Assembly: GCF_000162475.2 (NCBI RefSeq)
Contig: NZ_KI391971.1
Location: forward strand, 954,029 to 1,018,028
From: Granulicatella elegans ATCC 700633
GTDB taxonomy: Bacteria; Bacillota; Bacilli; Lactobacillales; Aerococcaceae
Reading direction: 5' to 3'
Length of the DNA stretch: 64,000 bases
In this document: in pieces, positions 23,445 to 31,202 of the stretch
Numbering within the stretch: the stretch's first letter is position 1
Layout: each line of letters opens with the position of its first letter
Notes under the pieces: model-generated
Database searches by the model: none
Told to the model about the DNA's origin: nothing
Seen by the model: the letters and a program-made list of their open reading frames with translations, nothing else
Made by a program: the position numbers and the translations under genes

Positions 23445-24635
23445 TCACTCTCCATGTAATGCTTTTATCCAATTTTTCGTTGGCATATCAATAACTTTAT
23501 TTAACGGATTCATCGGGATATTGTCATCCTTATTTTCTAGTTTTCCATTTCGAATTCTTTTAATTAATTTTGATGGAATACCATATCGATCTTTTAAAAT
23601 TATTTCGTCTTCCAAGTTGAATGATTGTATAGAAATTTTCAACATCCCTTTTTCTAATAATTCTATATAACCTTCGGTTTCTTTAATAATTGTTTCTAGA
23701 AAAAACTGATTTGAATAATTAATAGTATTTACATTTTGTAAATCCGATAAACCTGACAAAGTAATATCACTCATCAATTCAACAATTTCTGAACGAGTAA
23801 TTTCTTTATCCAAAAATAATAAAAAAAGCTCCAAAACAAGTATTCTATGCAATTTCCTAACAATATACTCTTGATTTTTATTTCCAAATACGATTCCCTC
23901 ATTCAAAAGTACTAAAATGACTCTCATTAAATTAATACATTTTAACCCTACTGATAGAATAGATTCAGGAATCTTATCTCTAATTTGTATAAAGGAATTT
24001 TTGAAATAGTTCAATTCATAAATACTATTTTTTCCAAAATACTCAACTTCGATGACTTCCTTCAAAAAAGAACTATCAATAACATAGCTTTCTCCATTAA
24101 AAATAACATTAAGACTGCCCACCGGTACTAATCCATTTTTATTTCTACGATAGAATTTAATATACTCTCCCTTAAATCTATCCTCACCTAACGTAGTCGA
24201 TAATTTATCACTATTAATCAAGCAAATATCAAATAATCCCTTTGTTTTTACATTTATTAACGATAACATCTTTTGAGATAAAACCATTGTAGTTTTTCCA
24301 TCTAAAAAATTTAATTTCCTAAAAAAATCAGTTGTGATTTTCAATGCATTTTCAAGATTTTCTTGCTTTAACAAAAAGAAACTTAACATATGATTATACG
24401 GAGATGCTACTCCTTCAACCCCTGTTATTTCAAGAATTTTATCTGTAACTCTAAAACATCTTTGATTCGTGTATAAATAACCATCAATCTTAAAAAACTC
24501 TTCAAATCTATCTTCAATATTTAAAACAGAAGAAAATTTAAGTGTTTTATGATACATAACCCCAGAATCAGGGATATAATCCATTCCTACTTTTTCCATA
24601 ATCTCCCTAAAATACAAACTAACATCATTTTCCAA
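23445..24635 (-). CDS. Alanyl-tRNA-synthetase-like protein, catalytic part only
   Basis: A 396-residue protein resembling the N-terminal half of AlaRS. TNQRCFR (56-62) matches motif 2 (TSQRCVR in E. coli); EGIVFGNKNQEYIVRKLHR (246-264) matches the tRNA-domain segment DGVMPSNENRGYVLRRIIR; DRYGIPSKLI (349-358) matches DTYGFPVDL. The editing and C-Ala domains are absent (a normal AlaRS has about 870 residues), and I cannot find the motif 3 GMGLER. It is therefore unlikely to be the housekeeping enzyme; it may activate an amino acid or bind tRNA for another purpose. The start is TTG at 24633-24635 with GGAGG ten bases upstream. First gene of the operon with the SDR and 53-residue genes. Confidence 0.72.
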   Translation of the reverse strand: MENDVSLYFREIMEKVGMDYIPDSGVMYHKTLKFSSVLNIEDRFEEFFKIDGYLYTNQRCFRVTDKILEITGVEGVASPYNHMLSFFLLKQENLENALKITTDFFRKLNFLDGKTTMVLSQKMLSLINVKTKGLFDICLINSDKLSTTLGEDRFKGEYIKFYRRNKNGLVPVGSLNVIFNGESYVIDSSFLKEVIEVEYFGKNSIYELNYFKNSFIQIRDKIPESILSVGLKCINLMRVILVLLNEGIVFGNKNQEYIVRKLHRILVLELFLLFLDKEITRSEIVELMSDITLSGLSDLQNVNTINYSNQFFLETIIKETEGYIELLEKGMLKISIQSFNLEDEIILKDRYGIPSKLIKRIRNGKLENKDDNIPMNPLNKVIDMPTKNWIKALHGE

Positions 24636-24679
24636 TTCCTATTAACCTCCAATAATTATACACACTCCTAATTAGTGAA

Positions 24680-24708
24680 AGCTTATCACACCCTTTTGTT
24701 ATTTTCAA
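24680..24708 (-). promoter_or_regulatory. Promoter of the AlaRS-like operon
   Basis: TTGAAA (24703-24708) and a weak -10 TAAGCT (24680-24685) on the minus strand, 17-bp spacer. The poor -10 would fit a promoter that needs an activator. Confidence 0.45.
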
Positions 24709-24727
24709 CACCATTTTATTCAATTTT

Positions 24728-24749
24728 GTATATTTTTATAAAAATATAC
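24728..24749. promoter_or_regulatory. Perfect 22-bp palindrome, candidate regulator operator
   Basis: GTATATTTTTA followed directly by its reverse complement TAAAAATATAC, with no mismatch. It ends 19 bp upstream of the TTGAAA -35 of the AlaRS-like operon and lies between that operon and the HTH/TPR regulator gene. That is a suitable site for a dimeric activator of the Rgg/PlcR kind. Confidence 0.6.
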
Positions 24750-24776
24750 TTAAATGAATATTAATTTTGGCATATC

Positions 24777-24824
24777 ATAAAAAAACATTATGGAAATCTG
24801 ATTACTGATTCCCATAATGTTTTA
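24777..24824 (-). terminator. Terminator of the HTH/TPR regulator gene
   Basis: AACATTATGG arms around about 20 bases. On the minus strand it is followed by TTTTTTTATG. Confidence 0.75.
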
Positions 24825-24844
24825 CTTTTATTTTTAATAAGGGA

Positions 24845-25702
24845 TTAAAAACGACTACTTAAATATTCCTGTATTCTTAAATACATTTTTTCATTTCCTA
24901 ATAGTTTATACAAAAACTTAGCTTGTTCATAATACATAAGAATATCTTCGTCTGAAAGAAAATTATCTCCAATGTTCGCTAATAAACAATATAAATCGGC
25001 TAATAAATAGATACTACTATTTTCTTTACAGATATCAATTGTTTCTAAAATCTCTTCCAAAGCTTCTTTTGTAACTTTATTTCTTACTAAAATTCGAGCA
25101 TAGTTATATCTTATTTTGATTACCTTATGTAAATTATCCTGCTTTGACATATCTACTTTATAAATCTCTTCCATTAGAATTTTATAAAACTGTTTATATT
25201 TTTCAATTTCATCACATTCAAAATAAAATAGTGCTAAAGTATTCAAAAAATCTAAATAGTATTCATCATTAGTTTTTAGTTTTTTACATAAGTGTTCCAT
25301 CATTTCTATTGCTTTGACAATATCTTTATGTACATTAAACGCAACAATTGCCTTTATCCATTCTATGTAAATAAGATCCTCTTCTAACGTAATTTTTTGC
25401 TTCTTATTCAACTCTAATGATAAACAATATTCTAATTTACTAAAATCTCTTTGACTTAAAGCATCATCAGCTATTTTTTTAAATGATTTTAATACTGAAT
25501 CTGTTTCCTCTAGCTTCGTATTAAAAAAATAATCCATACTTACATTTAATCGAACGGATAATTTTTTTAAAATTAAAGCACTAGGATCATAATTTTGATT
25601 TTCTATTCTACTAATTTGGCTTTGTTTACAAATTCCTTCTGATAATTCCTTTTGTGTTAAATTTAATTCTAATCTTCTATGTTTAAGACGTTCTCCTAAC
25701 AA
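24845..25702 (-). CDS. HTH/TPR transcriptional regulator, Rgg/PlcR-like
   Basis: A 285-residue protein with an N-terminal XRE-type helix-turn-helix (LGERLKHRRLELNLTQKEL, then SQISRIENQNYDPSA) and a long helical C-terminal part consistent with TPR-like repeats. This is the plan of Rgg, PlcR and ComR regulators, which respond to short imported peptides. The start is taken as TTG at 25700-25702 because AAAGGAG lies seven bases upstream; an ATG six codons earlier has none. It ends 209 bp upstream of the AlaRS-like gene, in the same orientation but behind a terminator. I see no obvious signal-peptide gene next to it. Confidence 0.85.
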   Translation of the reverse strand: MLGERLKHRRLELNLTQKELSEGICKQSQISRIENQNYDPSALILKKLSVRLNVSMDYFFNTKLEETDSVLKSFKKIADDALSQRDFSKLEYCLSLELNKKQKITLEEDLIYIEWIKAIVAFNVHKDIVKAIEMMEHLCKKLKTNDEYYLDFLNTLALFYFECDEIEKYKQFYKILMEEIYKVDMSKQDNLHKVIKIRYNYARILVRNKVTKEALEEILETIDICKENSSIYLLADLYCLLANIGDNFLSDEDILMYYEQAKFLYKLLGNEKMYLRIQEYLSSRF

Positions 25703-25771
25703 GTGACTTCTCCTTTCCATGGTAGGCTAATCAAATACAATTCCCATATCTTGTGACTCATTATTTTTAAC

Positions 25772-26005
25772 TTATTGCATTCCTTTATTCATCATTTTGT
25801 AAAATTCTTCTTCACTCATTGTATCACGAATAGGAACTTGCTGATTAGGAACGGTTAAAGAAAATGGAATTCCATTATTCATAATAATTTGTCGGTAAAA
25901 TAAATCAATGGCTACTGCTCGAGAAAGACCAATCTGCGATAAAATTTTTTCTGCTTCTTCTTTAATATTTTCTTGAATTCTAACATTTACACTAGCTGTT
26001 TTCAT
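25772..26005 (-). CDS. RelB/DinJ-family antitoxin, no toxin gene adjacent
   Basis: A 77-residue ribbon-helix-helix protein: MKTASVNVRIQENIKEEAEK, then ILSQIGLSRAVAIDLFYRQI and NNGIPFSL, the recognisable RelB/DinJ pattern. It would bind DNA as a dimer and neutralise a YafQ/RelE-type mRNase. The ATG at 26005 follows GAGGAG; the frame stays open 21 codons upstream without support. No RelE/YafQ frame is found on either side: the regulator gene follows after 69 bp. The gene has a promoter with an overlapping palindrome, so it probably still represses itself. Confidence 0.87.
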   Translation of the reverse strand: MKTASVNVRIQENIKEEAEKILSQIGLSRAVAIDLFYRQIIMNNGIPFSLTVPNQQVPIRDTMSEEEFYKMMNKGMQ

Positions 26006-26031
26006 ACACAATTCTCCTCTTATATAATCAC

Positions 26032-26066
26032 AATTATTATAGCATTTGTATTGCGTTATGCAATAC
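26032..26066 (-). promoter_or_regulatory. RelB-type gene promoter with overlapping operator
   Basis: TTGCAT and TATAAT (minus strand) are separated by 16 bp. The perfect palindrome GTATTGC-N5-GCAATAC (26048-26066) covers the -35 and part of the spacer, and another half-site-like TTGCAC lies upstream. This is the arrangement expected for antitoxin autorepression. Confidence 0.65.
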
Positions 26067-26117
26067 ATTTAGTGCAATATCCTTATTAACTAATTTACTA
26101 ACTATTTAACAAAAAGA

Positions 26118-26141
26118 AAAAGCCTTCATCAAAAGGCTTTT
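26118..26141 (-). terminator. smc terminator
   Basis: AAAGCCTT and AAGGCTTT arms. On the minus strand it is followed by TTCTTTTTG. It closes rnc-smc transcription before the accessory block. Confidence 0.8.
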
Positions 26142-26162
26142 CCAATATTTCTTAAAAACGTT

Positions 26163-29100
26163 CTACTCCAAGCCATCAAAGTCTTCGAATTTTACTGACG
26201 CTAGTTTTGAAACTCCAGATTCTTGCATTGTTACCCCATATAATACATCTGCTTCTTCCATTGTTCCTCTTCTATGAGTAATAACAATGAACTGAGTATT
26301 TTTAGTAAATTCTTTCAAGTAACGACCATATCTTGCAACATTTGCCTCATCTAGGGCTGCTTCTACTTCATCTAGTAAGCAGAATGGCACTGGCTTCACT
26401 TCTAAAATTGCAAATAATAAAGCAATGGCTGTAAAGGCACGTTCTCCCCCAGATAATAGACTTAAGGATTGTAGTTTCTTACCAGGTGGTTGAGCAATAA
26501 TCTCAATTCCTGTTTCTAATAAATTAGTAGGATCTGTTAATTCTAAAGAAGCACGTCCTCCTCCAAACAATCGTGGGAATGTTTGTTGGAATTGATTTGA
26601 AATAGCATCGAAAGTTTGTTTAAATCGACTCGTCACTTCCGTGTCCATTTCTGTAATCGTGTCTTCTAAATTTTTCTTCGCATCTAATAAATCTTGTTGT
26701 TGGATTGTTAAAAATTCAAATCTTTCTTGAACTTTATCATATTCTTCAATCGCCATTAAGTTTACTGCACCCATTTGTTCGATTTGTTGTTTTAACATGC
26801 GAACTGTTTTAGAAGCATCTTCGATGGACATTGTTAATTCTGTTTTTTCGATTGCTGCTTCAAATGTTAATTCATATTCTTCACTTAAATATTGCAGTTT
26901 TTGATCAATTGCTAATTCAAATCGATTGGCTTTTGTTTCAACTTTTGATTGTTGTTTCAAATACTCTTGTAATTGATGTTGCGCTTGATTTCGACTAACT
27001 TCTGTTTGTTTATTCAATACTTCTAATTGAATTCTTTCTTCTTTTAGTCTATCTAAATCTATTTCTAATGCTGTAACAGTTTCTTTAATCGCTTCGTAAT
27101 CTTTTACAGTTTGGTTGTAATCTGCTTCATTTTTCTCTTTTAAGTCCTTCTGTTCATCTTTTTTCGATTCCAGTAAATGAACTTGTTCTTCTAAACGTTT
27201 TAATGACAGTTTTTCTTGTTTGAATTCTTTCTTTTGATGTTGGACTTGCTCTTGAATACGAGCTTTTTGTGTCCCCACTTCTTGTAATTCTTGTTGTTTT
27301 TCTTGAAGCTGTTGCGTACGGTCTTCTTGAGATAATTGTAAATAATCCAATTCTTTTTTAACCGCTTGATTCTCTTTTGTAATCCTTCTTAATGCTTCAT
27401 GAGTATCCACATATTGCTGTTCTAATTGTTCGTACTGTTCAATAGATTCATCTAATTCATATTGTTGACTTAATGTTTGACGACTAATTTTATTAAATTC
27501 ATCTTTTGAATATTGTAATTCTAATCTTACTTCTTGTAATTGTTGTTTTAAGATTGTTTCTTCTTCTTGAATCGCTGTTCCTTTTTGAACAATTTCGTTC
27601 CATTTCGTTTCCAACTGATTCCATTTTTCTGAAACTTGCTTCTCATATTCTTTCAACTGTTTCAATTGTTGTTCTAACGTTTCTAATTGACTATTTCGTT
27701 TTACAAGAGATTGTTGTTGATGGTTTTTAGAAGCTCCACCTGTCATCGAACCGCCAGCATTGACAACATCTCCCTCTAAAGAAACAATACGATAACGGTA
27801 TTGCAAGACTTTAGCAATTTTCATAGCATCATCCAGTGTTTTGGCAACGACAGTTGTTCCTAAAATATTTCGAACAATAGATTGATACGTTTTTTCCACA
27901 TGTACTAAGTCACTAGCAATTCCAACATAGCCTTGTAAAGAGAATAATTGTTGTTGAACCGCATCTGGCATTCTTTTCTCTTTAATAATCGTTAATGGTA
28001 AGAAAGTTGCTCGTCCTAAACGGTTCATTTTTAAATAGTCAATCGCTTTTGCTGCAGCTTGTTCATGTTCTACCACAACGTGTTGACTACTTGCACCTAA
28101 AGCAATATCGATGGCTAATGTAACCTCATCATCTACTCGAATTAATTCAGCTACAGAACCAATTACACCTGCGATTTGTTTCTTTTGTTTTAAGATTTCA
28201 CGAACCCCTTGATAATAACCGGCATAATCTTCCGAAACTTGTTTCAAACTATGATAATTGGCTTGTGTTTGTTGCAATTGTCGTTCAATCTTTTGTTTTT
28301 GTTCTTGCATCGTTTGACGTTCTTGACGTAAACTGTCTGCTTGTTGACGATAACTATTTAAGTCTTCTTGTTTAGAATTTGCTTGTTGAGCTAGATTTTC
28401 TTCTTTTTCTACTAACTGTGCAATCTTTTGATCTAATTGTTTTGATTGTTCTTCAAATAATTCTTGTTTTTCAAGTAATTTATCATGTTGATTTTGATTT
28501 TGTTCCATCGAACGTTCCAAGTGTTTTTCTTGGTTCGTTAATTTTGAAATTTCTTGTAATTGCTCGATATAGTCACTTTGTAATTGCTTTTGTCTCTCTT
28601 CATTACCTTGACTTAATTGTTCTAACTCTTCTACTAATTTAGACCATTGAGCCTCGATTCCATTCAGTTCCACTTCTTTAATGGCAACTGCTCGCTCTAA
28701 TTCAGCCACAGTTTGTTCTGTTGATTCTAATTGACGAATCACTTCCACTAAAGCTAATTGATTTTCTTCATTGGTACGATTCGCAAACTCTTGTCTTTGT
28801 TGATAAACTTTACGTTCACCATCTAATTGTTCCATTTTTTGAATCGCATCAACATATAACGCTTGTTTTTCATCTAACTCAGTATTTTTTACAGCAAGTA
28901 ATTCTTGTTGTTCGAATACTTTTTGCTCTAGCTCTACTAATCTTTGTTCTGTTTTCGTCACAGTTTCTTGTAACTGAGCTACTTCTCGTTTAGCAACTGT
29001 CCACTGAGTATTTAAAGTTTCAATTTCAACGGCTAATAAGGCTGTTTCGATACCTTGTAATTCTTCTTTTTTAGATAAATAAACAATCGCTTTTTCCTTT

Positions 29101-29723
29101 TGTTCTAATAAAGGCGTTAATTGACTTTTAATTTCATGTAAAATATCTTCTACACGATTTAAATGTTCTTGTGTTTGATCTAATTTTCTTTGCGCTTGAG
29201 TTTTACGGTCTTTATATTTTAATACCCCTGCAGCTTCTTCAATAATCATACGACGATCTTCAGGTTTATCATTGAAAATTTGTTCAACTTTCCCTTGAGA
29301 AATTAAAGCAAAGGAATCCTTTCCTAAACCAGAATCCATCATTAAACTTGTAATATCTTTTAGTCGACAAGCTTTCTTATTAATAAAGAAGTCACTATCC
29401 CCATTACGGTTCAATCGACGAGTTAATACAACTTGAGAATGCTCAATTGCCAATTTTCCATCTTCATTGTTAATATGCAAATTTACTTCAGCAATATTAA
29501 CGGGTTTACGAGTTTGAGAACCTGCAAAAATAACATCATCCATTTTTTTACCACGTAAACTTTTTGCAGATTGTTCTCCTAAAACCCATTTAATTGCTTC
29601 TGACAAATTAGATTTTCCACTTCCGTTTGGACCGACAACAGCTGTAACACCTTTATCAAATTCGATAACGGTTTTATCCGCAAATGACTTAAATCCAGAC
29701 ATTTCAATTTTTTCTAACTGCAT
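26163..29723 (-). CDS. smc: Chromosome segregation ATPase Smc
   Basis: The core of the Smc-ScpAB condensin that organises and segregates the chromosome. It has 1186 residues, normal for the family. The N-terminal ATPase half has GPNGSGKSNL (about 32-41). Two long coiled coils (about 170-500 and 670-1010) flank a hinge with VIGSVAELIRV and GGSMTGGAS. The C-terminal half has signature LSGGERAFTAIALLFA and Walker B FCLLDEVEAALDEANV. It lies 15 bp downstream of rnc. In relatives ftsY follows closely; here a terminator and the accessory block come next. Confidence 0.98.
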   Translation of the reverse strand: MQLEKIEMSGFKSFADKTVIEFDKGVTAVVGPNGSGKSNLSEAIKWVLGEQSAKSLRGKKMDDVIFAGSQTRKPVNIAEVNLHINNEDGKLAIEHSQVVLTRRLNRNGDSDFFINKKACRLKDITSLMMDSGLGKDSFALISQGKVEQIFNDKPEDRRMIIEEAAGVLKYKDRKTQAQRKLDQTQEHLNRVEDILHEIKSQLTPLLEQKEKAIVYLSKKEELQGIETALLAVEIETLNTQWTVAKREVAQLQETVTKTEQRLVELEQKVFEQQELLAVKNTELDEKQALYVDAIQKMEQLDGERKVYQQRQEFANRTNEENQLALVEVIRQLESTEQTVAELERAVAIKEVELNGIEAQWSKLVEELEQLSQGNEERQKQLQSDYIEQLQEISKLTNQEKHLERSMEQNQNQHDKLLEKQELFEEQSKQLDQKIAQLVEKEENLAQQANSKQEDLNSYRQQADSLRQERQTMQEQKQKIERQLQQTQANYHSLKQVSEDYAGYYQGVREILKQKKQIAGVIGSVAELIRVDDEVTLAIDIALGASSQHVVVEHEQAAAKAIDYLKMNRLGRATFLPLTIIKEKRMPDAVQQQLFSLQGYVGIASDLVHVEKTYQSIVRNILGTTVVAKTLDDAMKIAKVLQYRYRIVSLEGDVVNAGGSMTGGASKNHQQQSLVKRNSQLETLEQQLKQLKEYEKQVSEKWNQLETKWNEIVQKGTAIQEEETILKQQLQEVRLELQYSKDEFNKISRQTLSQQYELDESIEQYEQLEQQYVDTHEALRRITKENQAVKKELDYLQLSQEDRTQQLQEKQQELQEVGTQKARIQEQVQHQKKEFKQEKLSLKRLEEQVHLLESKKDEQKDLKEKNEADYNQTVKDYEAIKETVTALEIDLDRLKEERIQLEVLNKQTEVSRNQAQHQLQEYLKQQSKVETKANRFELAIDQKLQYLSEEYELTFEAAIEKTELTMSIEDASKTVRMLKQQIEQMGAVNLMAIEEYDKVQERFEFLTIQQQDLLDAKKNLEDTITEMDTEVTSRFKQTFDAISNQFQQTFPRLFGGGRASLELTDPTNLLETGIEIIAQPPGKKLQSLSLLSGGERAFTAIALLFAILEVKPVPFCLLDEVEAALDEANVARYGRYLKEFTKNTQFIVITHRRGTMEEADVLYGVTMQESGVSKLASVKFEDFDGLE

Positions 29724-29738
29724 CCTTGACTCCTTACT

Positions 29739-30443
29739 TTAAGAAATAACGTTTAATTTTTCTAATGTTCTTCTAGCAGATAATTGTTCTGCTGCTTTTT
29801 TCGTTTTGCCTTCACCAATTTCATAGCCTTTATCATTAACATGAACTTGTACGGTATAATAACGTGCATGAGAAGGGCCTTCTTCTTTTAGTAATTCATA
29901 ACGAATGTTCACATTCCCATTTCTTTGGAAATATTCTTGTAATTCTGTTTTAAAATCACCAACTAAAGTAAATCTTCCATCTTTTATTTTCGAGATAATA
30001 ACTTGTGTTAGAAATTGACTAGCACCTTCAAAACCTTGGTCTAAATAAATAGCACCCACAAAAGCTTCAAATACGTCGCAGAGAACTGCTGGATTTTCAT
30101 GTCCTTTTGAAGCACGTTCTCCCTTTCCTAATAAAAGATACTTATCTAACTCACACTCTTTTGCAAGTGTCGACAAACTTTCTTCGCAAACGATTTGCGC
30201 TCTTAATTTTGTTAACTCGCCTTCTTTTTTCGTTGGCATTTGACGGTATAACCAATTAGAAATAAATAATTCTAAAACGGCATCACCTAAAAACTCAATA
30301 CGCTCATTATAAATTCCTTTGCAATCTTTATGTTCATTTGCATAGGATGAATGAGTTAAGGCTTCTTTTAAATAGTTTTCATTTTTAAATTGTATTTGAA
30401 ATTCTTTTGCTATTTTTTCTTTAAATTGTTCGATTGAATACAT
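29739..30443 (-). CDS. rnc: Ribonuclease III
   Basis: An endonuclease specific for double-stranded RNA that processes rRNA precursors and regulates mRNAs. It has 234 residues with the RNase III signature ERIEFLGDAVLEL (about 46-58; catalytic Glu and Asp included), the second catalytic segment CDVFEAFVGAIYLD, and a C-terminal double-stranded-RNA-binding domain (DFKTELQEYFQ to KKAAEQLSARRTL). It is the first gene of the rnc-smc operon, with a strong promoter 30478-30506. GGAG precedes the ATG. Confidence 0.97.
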   Translation of the reverse strand: MYSIEQFKEKIAKEFQIQFKNENYLKEALTHSSYANEHKDCKGIYNERIEFLGDAVLELFISNWLYRQMPTKKEGELTKLRAQIVCEESLSTLAKECELDKYLLLGKGERASKGHENPAVLCDVFEAFVGAIYLDQGFEGASQFLTQVIISKIKDGRFTLVGDFKTELQEYFQRNGNVNIRYELLKEEGPSHARYYTVQVHVNDKGYEIGEGKTKKAAEQLSARRTLEKLNVIS

Positions 30444-30477
30444 GCCCTTCGGCTCCTTATCATTTCTCTATCTCCCT

Positions 30478-30506
30478 ATTATAAAAGGTTTGATAAAACA
30501 TTACAA
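30478..30506 (-). promoter_or_regulatory. rnc-smc promoter
   Basis: TTGTAA (30501-30506) and TATAAT (30478-30483) on the minus strand, 17-bp spacer. Confidence 0.7.
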
Positions 30507-30538
30507 ACGATTTTATAATAGGAACGTATTCTAACACG

Positions 30539-30706
30539 TAAAGCAATAGAAAAGACTTTTGAGTACTGTAGCAAGGTCGACAGCAGCCTCGCTTTGCGAG
30601 TCTCATGTCTAAACTTTGAGCCATGGTCTCAAAGTTTCCCTGTAATATTAACCAAGAATGGCTAATATTACTATTGCCACAATAACAAGTCTTTTCTATT
30701 GCTTTA
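30539..30706 (-). repeat. Structured intergenic repeat, long form (copy 6)
   Basis: Its outer stem is a perfect 20-bp match (30539-30558 with 30687-30706). On the minus strand it contains module 1 (GTAATATTA arms), AGGGAAAC, module 2 (AAACTTTGAG arms), TTTAGACATGAGA, hairpin CTCGC/GCGAG and CTGCTGTCGACCTTGCTAC. The gap 30444-31202 between rnc and the ABC exporter holds this copy, copy 7 and duplicated non-coding sequence; I see no real gene there. Confidence 0.85.
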
Positions 30707-30863
30707 CTTTTTGTCTTCTTGTAATTAAAAAATCGTACCTTAACAAACACACAATTGTACTTCCGCATAATTCCTTGCTAATGTACAATTCCATTGTAAT
30801 TCTAATTTACAATGGAAAAATGCTAATAGCGACAAATTAGATTCCCCATAGAATTTTTCCTAA

Positions 30864-31067
30864 CAACTAAAAATGTTTAACTCTGATTTCTTACGTAACA
30901 AATTTAAAGTAAAAAGAACTTTTCTCCATAGCCAAAGTAAAATTAGCTTCTCAAGCTAATTTTACAGGAAATTTTGAGACCAAGGCTCAAAATTTAGGAA
31001 TGAGACTCGCAAAGCGAGTCTGCTGCCGTCCTGGCTACTTTTAGAAAAGTTTCTTTTTACTTTAAAT
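30864..31067 (+). repeat. Structured intergenic repeat, long form with extended flank (copy 7)
   Basis: The structured part is 30902-31067: outer stem ATTTAAAGTAAAAAG with CTTTTTACTTTAAAT, inner TAGCCA/TGGCTA, module 1 (GTAAAATTAGCT arms), AGGAA, module 2 (ATTTTGAG arms), GGAATGAGA, hairpin CTCGC/GCGAG and CTGCTGCCGTCCTGGCTA. About 38 bp of upstream flank is also shared with copy 8. It lies just downstream of the ABC exporter gene. Confidence 0.85.
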
Positions 31068-31202
31068 ACCTTTAATGATATCTAAAGAATTCTACATTAA
31101 AGTCATTTCTATTACTTTACTTTTTTATCTTCTAAGAATAATGCTATCGTGTCTAAACAAACACACAAATGTATTATCCACCAGAAGTAATTATGATTTA
31201 AT

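Noticed and set aside
27506-28993. Several plus-strand frames inside smc
   Set aside because: Leu/Val-rich antisense shadows of the coiled-coil coding sequence; none has a start signal.
30460-30768. 102-codon frame on the minus strand upstream of rnc
   Set aside because: It runs through structured repeat copy 6, including its perfect 20-bp inverted arms, and covers the rnc promoter; no ribosome site and no protein-like composition.
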